Source: Aestuariivivens sediminis (GTDB lineage: Bacteria; Bacteroidota; Bacteroidia; Flavobacteriales; Flavobacteriaceae). From it: a DNA stretch of 64,000 nucleotides. Location of the stretch: assembly GCF_022662105.1 (NCBI RefSeq), contig NZ_JAKMCP010000005.1, forward strand, positions 1 through 64,000, read 5' to 3'. Of this stretch, positions 42,699-51,400 are shown piece after piece (position 1 is the first letter of the stretch; each line of letters begins with the position of its first letter). The notes below the pieces were generated by a model, which saw nothing but the letters and a program-made list of their open reading frames with translations, had not been told where the DNA came from and did not search any database. The position numbers and the translations under genes were made by a program.

Positions 42699-43826
42699 AT
42701 GATGAGAAAGAATTCCATAAGAAGTGGGTTTTTATTTAAAACCTACCAAGCACCCAGTCAGACCCCTTTCGAAACACTTTTTGAAATTTTCAAGGAATTG
42801 ATCACACACACTTCTGGAGATTTTGATGAGGCGATAGACTGGTTACGCGAACTTGACAAAGAATATCAATTAACCACTCCGGATTATACCATTGAAGACT
42901 TTATTGAGGATCTCAAAAAGAAAGGGTACTTAAGGGAAGAAATTGATCCCGATGGTAATGGGGCTCTGGCTATAACGGCGAAAACAGAACGTGCCATACG
43001 TCAACAGGCCTTAAATCAAATATTCGGGAATATAAGTCGAAGCGGGCAGGGTAACCATAAAAGTAAAAGAGCTGGTATGGGTGATGAACATACAGGCGAT
43101 TTTCGAGAATACCAATACGGGGATGCGTTGGACAAAGTTTCGATAACCGAAAGTTTAAAAAATGCCCAAATAAATCATGGTATTTCGGATTTTACATTGA
43201 ATGAAAATGACTTAGTCGTCGAAGAAACACTTCATAAGTCCCAAATGAGTACTGTTCTCATGATTGATATCAGTCATAGCATGATTCTGTATGGTGAAGA
43301 TCGTATTACACCTGCAAAAAAAGTAGCCATGGCTTTGGCCGAGTTAATTATAACACGTTACCCTAAGGATACTTTAGATATTCTAGTATTTGGAAATGAT
43401 GCCTGGCCCATAGCCATTAAAGATTTACCCTACCTAAAAGTTGGTCCTTATCATACCAATACTGTTGCAGGCTTGGAACTTGCTTTGGATTTATTAAGAC
43501 GGAAGCGTCAAACCAATAAGCAGATTTTTATGATTACCGATGGAAAACCAAGTTGTTTGAGATTACCCAATGGAGAATATTTTAAGGACAGTTTTGGATT
43601 AAATAAAAGGATTACCAATAAATGCTATATGATGGCACAACAAGCCAGACGTTTGCATATCCCTATCACGACATTTATGATTGCAAAAGACAACTATTTG
43701 ATGCAGTTTGTCAGGGAATTCACCTATGCCAATCAAGGAAAGGCTTTTTATACCGGGTTAAAGGGTTTGGGTGAAATGATTTTTGAGGATTATGAAACCA
43801 ACAGAAAAAAAAGAATTAGAGGTTAA
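42699..43826 (+). CDS. VWA-domain protein paired with a MoxR-type AAA ATPase
   Basis: 375 residues. The first 150 are charged and helical with no named fold (PFETLFEIFKELI, YTIEDFIEDLKKKGYLREE, RAIRQQALNQIFGN). From about residue 180 a von Willebrand A domain with the metal-site motif MIDISHSM (DxSxS), then a threonine in NTVAGLELALDLL and FMITDGKPSCL. The pair with the next gene resembles MoxR/VWA chaperone-type systems in which the ATPase works on a VWA partner. A short palindrome (ACACTA/TAGTGT, near 42681-42696) lies just before the start codon. Confidence 0.85.
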   Translation: MMRKNSIRSGFLFKTYQAPSQTPFETLFEIFKELITHTSGDFDEAIDWLRELDKEYQLTTPDYTIEDFIEDLKKKGYLREEIDPDGNGALAITAKTERAIRQQALNQIFGNISRSGQGNHKSKRAGMGDEHTGDFREYQYGDALDKVSITESLKNAQINHGISDFTLNENDLVVEETLHKSQMSTVLMIDISHSMILYGEDRITPAKKVAMALAELIITRYPKDTLDILVFGNDAWPIAIKDLPYLKVGPYHTNTVAGLELALDLLRRKRQTNKQIFMITDGKPSCLRLPNGEYFKDSFGLNKRITNKCYMMAQQARRLHIPITTFMIAKDNYLMQFVREFTYANQGKAFYTGLKGLGEMIFEDYETNRKKRIRG

Positions 43827-43873
43827 GCCCAGACACAATAATAATAAATGGTATTTGTTCAAATGAATAATCT

Positions 43874-45340
43874 ATGGAAATAAAAGACATTAAAACTTTT
43901 GGGGCCTTAAAAAAGGCAGGATATAAGAGTAAATCCATAAAGGAGGAATTAAGAGATAATTTAATTGAAAAAATAAAACAAAAGGAAACGACATTCGAAG
44001 GCGTGTTTGGTTATGAAAATACAGTAATTCCGGAATTGGAACGCGCTATTCTTTCTCGCCATAATATCAATTTGTTGGGGTTACGCGGACAGGCCAAAAC
44101 CCGTTTGGCCCGGTTGATGATGAATTTACTGGATGCGTATATTCCTGTTGTGGAAGGCTCGGAAATTAATGATGACCCCTTCAACCCGATATCGCGACAT
44201 GCGAAGGAATTAATTAAGGAAAAAGGAGACGCAACACCTATATTTTGGTTACACAAAAGTGAGCGTTTTGCAGAAAAATTGGCCACACCGGATGTAACGG
44301 TAGCCGATATTATTGGTGATGTCGACCCAATTAAAGCGGCGAATTTAAAATTGAGCTATGCCGATGATCGGGTTATACACTACGGTATGATTCCCCGAGC
44401 AAACCGATGCATTTTTGTCATTAATGAATTACCCGATTTGCAAGCTCGAATTCAAGTGGCTTTATTTAATATTCTTCAGGAAGGGGATATACAGATTAGA
44501 GGCTTTAAACTAAGATTGCCACTTGACATCCAATTTGTGTTTACGGCAAATCCTGAAGACTATACCAATAGGGGAAGTATTGTCACGCCTCTAAAAGATA
44601 GGCTGGGCTCACAGATTTTAACCCATTATCCGGCAGATATTGAAACGGCAAGACAAATTACCGAACAGGAGGCCAGATTGGTAGAATCGCAAAAGAAGAT
44701 GATCATGGTTCCCGATATGGCAAGAGATTTGCTGGAGCAAATTGTATTTGAAGCCAGAAGGAATGACTATATTGATGCTAAAAGTGGTGTAAGCGCGCGT
44801 TTAAGCATAACAGCTCTTGAAAACCTATTAAGTACGGCCGAACGGCGTGCCTTAATTTCTGGAGATAAATTAACCACAGTACGTCTTGGGGATTTTATGG
44901 GTATAATTCCATCAATTACAGGAAAGATTGAGCTTGTTTACGAAGGCGAACAAGAAGGAGCTGTAGCTGTAGCAAATACCATAATTGGAGAAGCTGTTAA
45001 AAGTCTGTTCGTTGAATTTTTTCCAAAGATAGAAAAACTGCAAAAGCAGGATGCCGATAGCCCCTATGATGATCTGGTTTCATGGTTCTTTAATCAAAAG
45101 GAAGGGCTCGAACTCTTGGACGACTTGAGAGATAAAGAATATAAACAGGTTTTAGAAAGTATATCTCCTTTAGACGATTTAATTGGGGCGTACCACCCGA
45201 AGCTGAGTCACCAGGACACCTATTTTGTAAAGGAATTTGTGTTATGGGCCTTGGTTGAATATAAATTATTAAGTAAAAACAGGTTTTCAAAAGGTCTTCA
45301 ATTTAAAGATCCATATGGGAGTTTTATAAGTGGTATATAA
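43874..45340 (+). CDS. MoxR/ChlI-type AAA ATPase
   Basis: 488 residues. The Walker A is the variant GLRGQAKTR used in this AAA group; Walker B/sensor elements are RCIFVINELPDLQARIQ and QFVFTANPEDY. The arginine-finger region (VTPLKDRLGSQILTHYP) and the helical C-terminal part (SGVSARLSITALENLLSTA) match magnesium-chelatase/MoxR-type proteins. The last 120 residues are family-specific. Starts 47 bp after the VWA gene; the substrate of the pair is unknown. Confidence 0.87.
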   Translation: MEIKDIKTFGALKKAGYKSKSIKEELRDNLIEKIKQKETTFEGVFGYENTVIPELERAILSRHNINLLGLRGQAKTRLARLMMNLLDAYIPVVEGSEINDDPFNPISRHAKELIKEKGDATPIFWLHKSERFAEKLATPDVTVADIIGDVDPIKAANLKLSYADDRVIHYGMIPRANRCIFVINELPDLQARIQVALFNILQEGDIQIRGFKLRLPLDIQFVFTANPEDYTNRGSIVTPLKDRLGSQILTHYPADIETARQITEQEARLVESQKKMIMVPDMARDLLEQIVFEARRNDYIDAKSGVSARLSITALENLLSTAERRALISGDKLTTVRLGDFMGIIPSITGKIELVYEGEQEGAVAVANTIIGEAVKSLFVEFFPKIEKLQKQDADSPYDDLVSWFFNQKEGLELLDDLRDKEYKQVLESISPLDDLIGAYHPKLSHQDTYFVKEFVLWALVEYKLLSKNRFSKGLQFKDPYGSFISGI

Positions 45341-45389
45341 GTTAATGTAGCAGTATAAGGTCATATTGAAAATTGTAATTTCAATTTAT

Positions 45390-45403
45390 ATGATTTTTAT
45401 CAA
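45390..45403. promoter_or_regulatory. FNR-like box, weaker copy
   Basis: ATGATTTTTATCAA matches the TGAY-N6-ATCA core seen at the three other sites. It is 222 bp ahead of the sucrose-operon start, and no full -7 element lies 33 bp from its centre; CTTTTTTG (45428-45435) is the nearest. An AT-rich inverted repeat (ATTGAAA/TTTCAAT, 45365-45385) is next to it. Confidence 0.4.
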
Positions 45404-45549
45404 ACGACCATATTCAATCAATAATTTCTTTTTTGGCTATTACGGAATTTTTAAATTCAAATAGTTAATTTTTACATATTCGTAGTGTAAGTAGTGCAAT
45501 TTACAATATCTAAAAATGCTTTTATAATTAACCGACTTTTTTTGGTTAT

Positions 45550-45584
45550 ATAAGCTCAAAGGCTTATTTTACCTTAATAAGGTA
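45550..45584. promoter_or_regulatory. Two palindromes upstream of the sucrose operon
   Basis: ATAAGC/GCTTAT (45550-45555, 45562-45567) and TACCTTA-A-TAAGGTA (45570-45584) lie back to back, 42-76 bp before the operon's first ATG. The second overlaps TACCTTTA (45583-45590), one mismatch from a -7 element. They look like operator sites. Confidence 0.5.
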
Positions 45585-45625
45585 CCTTTAGTAATAAAAT
45601 AAATTTTTCAAAAATAAAACAATTT

Positions 45626-47710
45626 ATGAGTAAATTGGAAGACGGTAAGCTACAGGAAATAGAACTTCTTTCCTTTGATATAGATAATACCTTAATAGAT
45701 TTTCATACCCATAAAAGTAATTTCCCCAAAATATGGGACACCTATAAACCTGGTAAAAATGTCATTCTAACCTACAATACCGGACGCCTAATAGACGATG
45801 TTTTAAACCTCATAAATACCAGGGTTCTGCCTGAACCAGATTATATCATTTCAGGGGTTGGAACTCACATTTATGATTTCAATAAAAATGAGGTCGTCAA
45901 AGAATTCAATGATGTTCTGGATGATGGATGGGATTTGGAAAAGGTAGAACACATTGTTCAAAATATTGATCATCCCATTAGTGAGCAGCCCACTAAATTT
46001 CAACATGCCTATAAGCGCAGTTATTTTTTTCATAATGCCTCCGTAGAAATTATTGAAAGCATTGAAAAGAATTTTTACGAAGCCGGTATGCATATCAACG
46101 TGGTATATTCGGGAGAGCAATATTTGGACATTCTTCCAAAATGGGCTAATAAAGGCAATGCTTTACAATGGCTGTTAAAAAGACTCGAGATAGAATCTTC
46201 CAATATTTTGGTTGCCGGGGATAGTGGTAATGATTCAGCCATGTTCGATCTGGACAATGTAAAAGGGATTGTCGTGGCCAATGCGCATGAAGAATTATAT
46301 AAATATACCAAATACCGTGAGATTTACCATGCCGAAGGCGTTCATGGAGATGGTGTCATTGAAGGGTTAGTTTATTATGGCATTTTACCTGAAGAAGCGA
46401 TAATAGACAACAATGTTGATCATAAGGAAGAGTTCTTCATAAAGCAAGAATTGAGTCATATAGCCGAGGAAGACGAGGACGAAAAAATAGCTTTGATCAA
46501 AGAGGCGTATTATAAAGCCATAGAGGTTTTAAAAATGAATATTACCCCACTGGGTTTTTCGGCATGTTCCATTAAGGATAACATTCCGAATGGTACCGAT
46601 GAAAATTATCATAGCGTTTGGGCTCGAGATGGGGCCATTACGGTTTTGGGATCATTGCCTTTAATACATGATGAAGACATCCACCAATGCCAAAGACAAA
46701 CTTTATTAACCTTATTGGAACACATTTCTGCCAATGGTCAAATCCCATCTAACGTCCGAATTAAGGATAACAGTCCTGATTATTCAGGGGTGGGAGGTAT
46801 TTGTTCCATTGATAGTGGTATTTGGGTAGTTATCGCCTTTTATGAGTACATTCATGTAACCAAGGATATTAAATTTCTTAGAAAATACATTTCAGATCTC
46901 AAGGAAACCATGCGCTGGCTTGGTGCTCACGATAGTAATAACGACGCTCTTTTGGAAATACCCGAAGCTGGGGATTGGACCGATTTGTTTGGAAGGAGTT
47001 ATAATATTTTATACGATGAAATATTATGGTATCGAGCCAATGTATGTTTTGGTCGAATGTTAGAAATTTTAGGGGATTATGAACAAGCCGGAAAGTATAT
47101 TAGATGGTCGCAGGTGATCAAAAAAGAGATTTTGCAGAATTTTTGGCCTTCAACTCAGCAAAAGATGTTCCAATCGGTTTCGTTTGCCGAAAAACAGTTT
47201 ACCCTTGGTGATACGGCCTATTTAATTGCTCAAACCACACCTTTCGATTTTAGCTGGAGATGTGATGTTTTGGGGAATATACTGGCTTTTCTATTTGACA
47301 CGGTCGATTCGGAAAAGGCACACCAAACGTTTAAATTTATGTTTGGTGCTGGTGTAAACGATCCGTTTCCAGTAGCTAATGTATATCCTGTGGTGACTCC
47401 CGGTGATCCGGATTGGAGGCCCTATTACACGGTTAATTTACTCAACTTGCCCAATCATTACCACAATGGCGGGATCTGGCCTTTTGTTGGAGGGTTTTGG
47501 GTTAAGTTTGTCAACAAGTTAGGATTAAAGGAAGTTGCTATTTCAGAACTACACAAATTGGCCCTATTAAATAAAGAAGGAATTAGTCAGGAATGGGAAT
47601 TTACGGAATGGGCACATGGAAAAACGGGAAAACCAATGGGCAAGGCTTATCAAGCCTGGTCTGCTGCCCAGTTTATTTCTGCCTGTCATAAACTAAAAAT
47701 AATTAAATAA
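45626..47710 (+). CDS. Sucrose-6-phosphate phosphatase fused to an (alpha/alpha)6 glycosidase
   Basis: 694 residues. Residues 1-260 are a HAD phosphatase of the sucrose-phosphatase type: FDIDNTLID (nucleophile Asp), ILTYNTGR, DYIISGVGTHIYD, and GDSGNDSAMFDLDN with GIVVANAHEEL. From about residue 290 a six-hairpin glycosidase domain follows: YHSVWARDGAITVLGSLPL, GQIPSNVRI, ICSIDSGIWVVIAFYEYI, PEAGDWTDLFGRSYN, and NHYHNGGIWPFVGGFW. It resembles neutral invertases (GH100) and amylo-1,6-glucosidase-like proteins. With the next gene it would make and cleave sucrose, or regulate it. The exact sugar specificity is inferred. Confidence 0.8.
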   Translation: MSKLEDGKLQEIELLSFDIDNTLIDFHTHKSNFPKIWDTYKPGKNVILTYNTGRLIDDVLNLINTRVLPEPDYIISGVGTHIYDFNKNEVVKEFNDVLDDGWDLEKVEHIVQNIDHPISEQPTKFQHAYKRSYFFHNASVEIIESIEKNFYEAGMHINVVYSGEQYLDILPKWANKGNALQWLLKRLEIESSNILVAGDSGNDSAMFDLDNVKGIVVANAHEELYKYTKYREIYHAEGVHGDGVIEGLVYYGILPEEAIIDNNVDHKEEFFIKQELSHIAEEDEDEKIALIKEAYYKAIEVLKMNITPLGFSACSIKDNIPNGTDENYHSVWARDGAITVLGSLPLIHDEDIHQCQRQTLLTLLEHISANGQIPSNVRIKDNSPDYSGVGGICSIDSGIWVVIAFYEYIHVTKDIKFLRKYISDLKETMRWLGAHDSNNDALLEIPEAGDWTDLFGRSYNILYDEILWYRANVCFGRMLEILGDYEQAGKYIRWSQVIKKEILQNFWPSTQQKMFQSVSFAEKQFTLGDTAYLIAQTTPFDFSWRCDVLGNILAFLFDTVDSEKAHQTFKFMFGAGVNDPFPVANVYPVVTPGDPDWRPYYTVNLLNLPNHYHNGGIWPFVGGFWVKFVNKLGLKEVAISELHKLALLNKEGISQEWEFTEWAHGKTGKPMGKAYQAWSAAQFISACHKLKIIK

Positions 47711-47726
47711 CTAAAATTTATAAACT

Positions 47727-49007
47727 ATGAAATCCATATTAATGATCTCCCTACACGGATATGTAGGTGCAAACCCAGAATTAGGAAAACCAGATACCGG
47801 TGGTCAAGTAGTTTATGTTTTAGAACTGGCTGAGCGTTTTAGCAGACTGGGAAAGAAGGTCGATTTGGTTACCCGTCAATTCGAAAATCAACCCGAGTAC
47901 GATGAGGTCGATGAAAACTACAGAGTTTGGCGCATACCTTTTGGAGGTAAGAAATTTATTCGGAAAGAGGATATGCACGATCATTTGAAAAAATTTGTCA
48001 CCAATTGTTTGGCAGCCATTAAAAAAGAATCCAAAAAATATGATGTGGTCTATTCCCATTACTGGGATGCGGGTTTTGCCGGTCAAAAAATTGCTGAAGA
48101 ATTAGGCATATCTCATGTGCATACACCTCATTCGGTTGGATGGTGGAAACAACATACCATGGGCAGTGACATGGATGAGAAGGATATGGAGAAAAAATAT
48201 CGATTTAAAGAGCGAATTCGTAAAGAATACTTTGTCTATCAAATGTGCAATCATATTATCGCCACGACATTACCACAAGTTGATTTGCTCACCAAGCAAT
48301 ACGATGTGCTGCCTAAAAATTGTACCATGATCCCTCCGGGAATAGATGAAAACCGTTTTTATCCGGTACCAACAAAAGAAACCGATAAAATTCGAGCCAA
48401 ATATGATATTCATCCAAGCGATATTTTAGCCTTGGGAAGAATGGCTCATAACAAAGGGTATGACTTATTGATACAAGCATTACCTACCGTTTTTGAGTTG
48501 TGCCCTGAAGCACGTTTAGTCGCTGCGATTGGCAGTGATAAATCGGATCGGGATGATAAAGGTGTGGCAAAACTGAAAGAATTGGCTACTGAACTGGGTG
48601 TAGCGGATAAGATAAAATGGAAAAATTATATTGCAGATGCAGATTTGGCTAACGTTTATCGAGCCGCCAATATCTTTGCCATGCCATCACGATACGAGCC
48701 ATTTGGAATGGTTGCCATAGAGGCTATGGCCTGTGGAACCCCGAGTGTTATTACCGTTCATGGTGGGCTGTATGATTTAATTGATTTTGGTAATCAGGCT
48801 TTATTTGCGGATCCGCATCGCCCCATTGAATTTGGAACCATGGTGTCGATGCCGTTGCTTTATCCTAAAATGCGGAATGAATTATCCGTTGAGGGAGCAC
48901 GTTTTGCAAGGCGTAATTTTGGTTGGACGGGGATTGCCAAACGTATGTTACAAGTCTTTAGAAGCTCCATTAATCAGCAGAGTATGGAGTCGAATATTTA
49001 TAACTGA
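47727..49007 (+). CDS. Glycosyltransferase family 4, sucrose-phosphate synthase-like
   Basis: 426 residues of the GT-B fold. The N-terminus reads ISLHGYVGANPELGKPDTGG and continues QVVYVLELAERF, the sucrose-phosphate/sucrose synthase signature. VVYSHYWDAGFAG and SHVHTPHSVGWWK follow, and the donor site has the family E-x7-E in SRYEPFGMVAIEAMACGTPS. It likely joins glucose from a nucleotide sugar to fructose-6-phosphate. A related enzyme is mannosylfructose-phosphate synthase, so the donor sugar is not certain. Starts 16 bp after the phosphatase-glycosidase gene, in one operon. Confidence 0.85.
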   Translation: MKSILMISLHGYVGANPELGKPDTGGQVVYVLELAERFSRLGKKVDLVTRQFENQPEYDEVDENYRVWRIPFGGKKFIRKEDMHDHLKKFVTNCLAAIKKESKKYDVVYSHYWDAGFAGQKIAEELGISHVHTPHSVGWWKQHTMGSDMDEKDMEKKYRFKERIRKEYFVYQMCNHIIATTLPQVDLLTKQYDVLPKNCTMIPPGIDENRFYPVPTKETDKIRAKYDIHPSDILALGRMAHNKGYDLLIQALPTVFELCPEARLVAAIGSDKSDRDDKGVAKLKELATELGVADKIKWKNYIADADLANVYRAANIFAMPSRYEPFGMVAIEAMACGTPSVITVHGGLYDLIDFGNQALFADPHRPIEFGTMVSMPLLYPKMRNELSVEGARFARRNFGWTGIAKRMLQVFRSSINQQSMESNIYN

Positions 49008-49056
49008 TCTTAAGCGCTTCACGTATTGCTTTTAATACTTTAGTTTGCAAACGATA

Positions 49057-49632
49057 TTAGTAGGATCCTCGTGACTTTATATTTTTAACACATAAATCAA
49101 TAATCTCCAATATGCGTTTGTTTCTGGTTGATTCTCTTTTGGCCTGATTTAACCAGTATAAATAACTTTTCCTGTAGGAGGGTGCAAATTTATTATAGTT
49201 TTTTAAGGCTTTTGGGTTGTTGCAGAATGCTTTTTGCAAATCGTCGGGTATAATTTCATTTTCCACATCGTCTAAGGCTGTCCAACTACCATTTGATTTG
49301 GCAAGTTCAATAACTTTTAATCCGCTTGAGTGGATTAAGTTGTCAGCTTTTAGCGATTTAATATAGTGTTTGTTCAAGGCACTCCAAACACTTTTGGGAT
49401 TTCTAGGTGTAAAATATTGCCTCCGTTTACCATTTCCTATACTTTTCACGGTTGAATCGATCCAACCAAAACACAAGGCCACTTTTACGGCTTCTTCCCA
49501 ACGCATGGTGGGGACGTTTAGCTCCAGTTTGTAGAAAATCAAATAAACACCTTCAGAGAGGGCATGGTTTTTTAATAACCAGTCATACCATTCCGTGTCA
49601 TTTTCGAAATAAAGTTCCGGGTATTTCTCCAA
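49057..49632 (-). CDS. YdeI/OmpD-associated family protein
   Basis: 191 residues. The family pattern is EWYDWLLKNHALSEGVYLIF, MRWEEAVKVALCFGWIDSTV, RQYFTPRNPKSVWSALNK, and FAPSYRKSYLYWLNQAKR near the C-terminus. Such proteins are annotated as bacteriocin-protection proteins on slim evidence. The start is a TTG three bases after the M1 peptidase stop, so translation is likely coupled. Confidence 0.88.
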   Translation of the reverse strand: MEKYPELYFENDTEWYDWLLKNHALSEGVYLIFYKLELNVPTMRWEEAVKVALCFGWIDSTVKSIGNGKRRQYFTPRNPKSVWSALNKHYIKSLKADNLIHSSGLKVIELAKSNGSWTALDDVENEIIPDDLQKAFCNNPKALKNYNKFAPSYRKSYLYWLNQAKRESTRNKRILEIIDLCVKNIKSRGSY

Positions 49633-49635
49633 GTG

Positions 49636-51285
49636 CTATAATTTTTTTGATCTAATATAAAAATCTCTGTCAACCTCAAATGCACGTATGCGTTCCTTCA
49701 TGGTCAGGCTTTGCCATTCGGCTTTGGGATATAGCCATTGTTCAGTTTGGTTAATGGAAACTTCAATGGGCATGTCGAACTTAGGTACAATATTTGTCCA
49801 TCTGAATTTTAAGGTCGTTCCGTCAATTTTATACTCCAATGTGGGGATCATTGTCGTTCTTAAATACTGATTAAAGAATTCATTTAAATCATATCCGGTC
49901 TCCTTGCTGATATAATTTTCGATTTGATTTGTGCTTACCGTTTGATGATAAAATGTCCTGTTTAGTCCTCTTAAAATTTGTCGCCACTTGTCATCGTCCT
50001 CGATGAGTTGTCTCAAAGTGTGCAACATATTGGATCCTTTATAATACATATCTGTACCTACGGAGTGATGGTTTACATGATACGGGCCAATAATTGGTGA
50101 TTGGTTTTCGATTAATTTTCGCGTACCTATAACATAATCGGCTGAAGCTTCCTTTCCATAGTAATAATCCAAGAACAAATTTTCAGAATAGGCCGTAAAA
50201 CTTTCATGTATCCACATATCTGCAATATCCCTATTTGTAATATTATTGGCGAACCATTCGTGTCCACCTTCATGGACAATTATAAAATCGAATTTTAGCC
50301 CCCATCCGGTACCCGATAAATCCATACCTCGATATCCATTTTGATACCCGTTGCCATAAGTAACCGAACTTTGGTGCTCCATTCCCAAATAGGGGACTTC
50401 TACCAATTTGAAACTATCGGCATAAAAGGGATATTGACCAAACCAGAATTCAAAGGCCTCCATCATTTTTGGAGCTTGTTTAAAATGTTCTTTTGCTTTT
50501 TCCAGGTTATCCTTAAGCACATAATAATCCATTAGTAAATTACCGGCCAAACCATCATAAACCTCCGAGAAGTTAACATAGTCACCGATATTAATGTTTA
50601 CACCGTAATTGTTAATGGGATTACTAACAAACCAATGGTAGGTTTTGGTATCCCCAAATTGTTCCACCTTGCGTAACCTGCCATTGGAAACATCGATTAA
50701 TTTGGAGGGGACATTAACACTAATAAGCATACTGTCAACCTCATCGTACATGTGGTCCTTACACGGCCACCATAGACTAGCACCCTGTCCCTGGCAGGAT
50801 GAGGCAATAAAATGATTGCCGTTGGGGTCTTTTTGCCATGAAATACCCCCATCCCAAGGTGGCCTTACGGCTTCTTTGGGACGCCCTTCGTAGTAAACCT
50901 CCAATTCATTTATGTCTTCTGTGTTTTGTTGATCGACCAGCTCTATAAAATGGGCATTGCCGTCATGTATAATCTGTAGTTCTTTCCCGTTTTGAATGGC
51001 TTTAATAAGTTTTAAAGGCGGTTGTAGATCTATTTGCATTACTGAATAGGGTTGGAGCACTTTATATTGAATGGTGTTTTTACCGGAAAGAAATTTATCT
51101 TCTGGGTTAATCTTAATATCTAAATGATAATAGGTTAAATCCCACCAGACCCGCTCAGGAGTAATGCTTCCCCTTAAGGAATCCTGTCTTGTAAAATACG
51201 GTTTCTCATGAAGTATGTCTTGGGCATTGACTGCCATTGAAACCATTACTGTAAACCAAAGGATAAAGGTATTATGAATATGCAT
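49636..51285 (-). CDS. M1-family metallopeptidase (aminopeptidase)
   Basis: 549 residues with a signal peptide ending AVNAQ. The N-terminal beta domain has YYHLDIKINPEDKFLSGKNT; the exopeptidase motif appears as YLGMEHQSSV, and the zinc site is HEGGHEWFANN with the third ligand Glu 18 residues later in WIHESFTAYSE. Acts as a periplasmic or surface aminopeptidase. Single promoter upstream; followed by the YdeI-like gene. Confidence 0.93.
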   Translation of the reverse strand: MHIHNTFILWFTVMVSMAVNAQDILHEKPYFTRQDSLRGSITPERVWWDLTYYHLDIKINPEDKFLSGKNTIQYKVLQPYSVMQIDLQPPLKLIKAIQNGKELQIIHDGNAHFIELVDQQNTEDINELEVYYEGRPKEAVRPPWDGGISWQKDPNGNHFIASSCQGQGASLWWPCKDHMYDEVDSMLISVNVPSKLIDVSNGRLRKVEQFGDTKTYHWFVSNPINNYGVNINIGDYVNFSEVYDGLAGNLLMDYYVLKDNLEKAKEHFKQAPKMMEAFEFWFGQYPFYADSFKLVEVPYLGMEHQSSVTYGNGYQNGYRGMDLSGTGWGLKFDFIIVHEGGHEWFANNITNRDIADMWIHESFTAYSENLFLDYYYGKEASADYVIGTRKLIENQSPIIGPYHVNHHSVGTDMYYKGSNMLHTLRQLIEDDDKWRQILRGLNRTFYHQTVSTNQIENYISKETGYDLNEFFNQYLRTTMIPTLEYKIDGTTLKFRWTNIVPKFDMPIEVSINQTEQWLYPKAEWQSLTMKERIRAFEVDRDFYIRSKKL

Positions 51286-51301
51286 TATTTTAGTTTTGTT
51301 C

Positions 51302-51309
51302 CAAATTTA
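51302..51309 (-). promoter_or_regulatory. Promoter -7 element of the M1 peptidase gene
   Basis: The minus strand reads TAAATTTG, a full match 16 bp before the ATG. Confidence 0.6.
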
Positions 51310-51340
51310 AATAAAATGTTTCTTAAGAGTTTGTTAATAT

Positions 51341-51372
51341 AAAAACGTCCCAAAACATGTTTTGAGACGTTT
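51341..51372 (-). terminator. Terminator of the beta-oxidation operon
   Basis: AAACGTC...CAAAAC (51343-51356) pairs with GTTTTG...GACGTTT (51359-51372) with one mismatch; on the minus strand it is followed by TTTTTATA. Confidence 0.82.
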
Positions 51373-51400
51373 GAAAGTGGCGTTAGTCACCCTAAAATTT

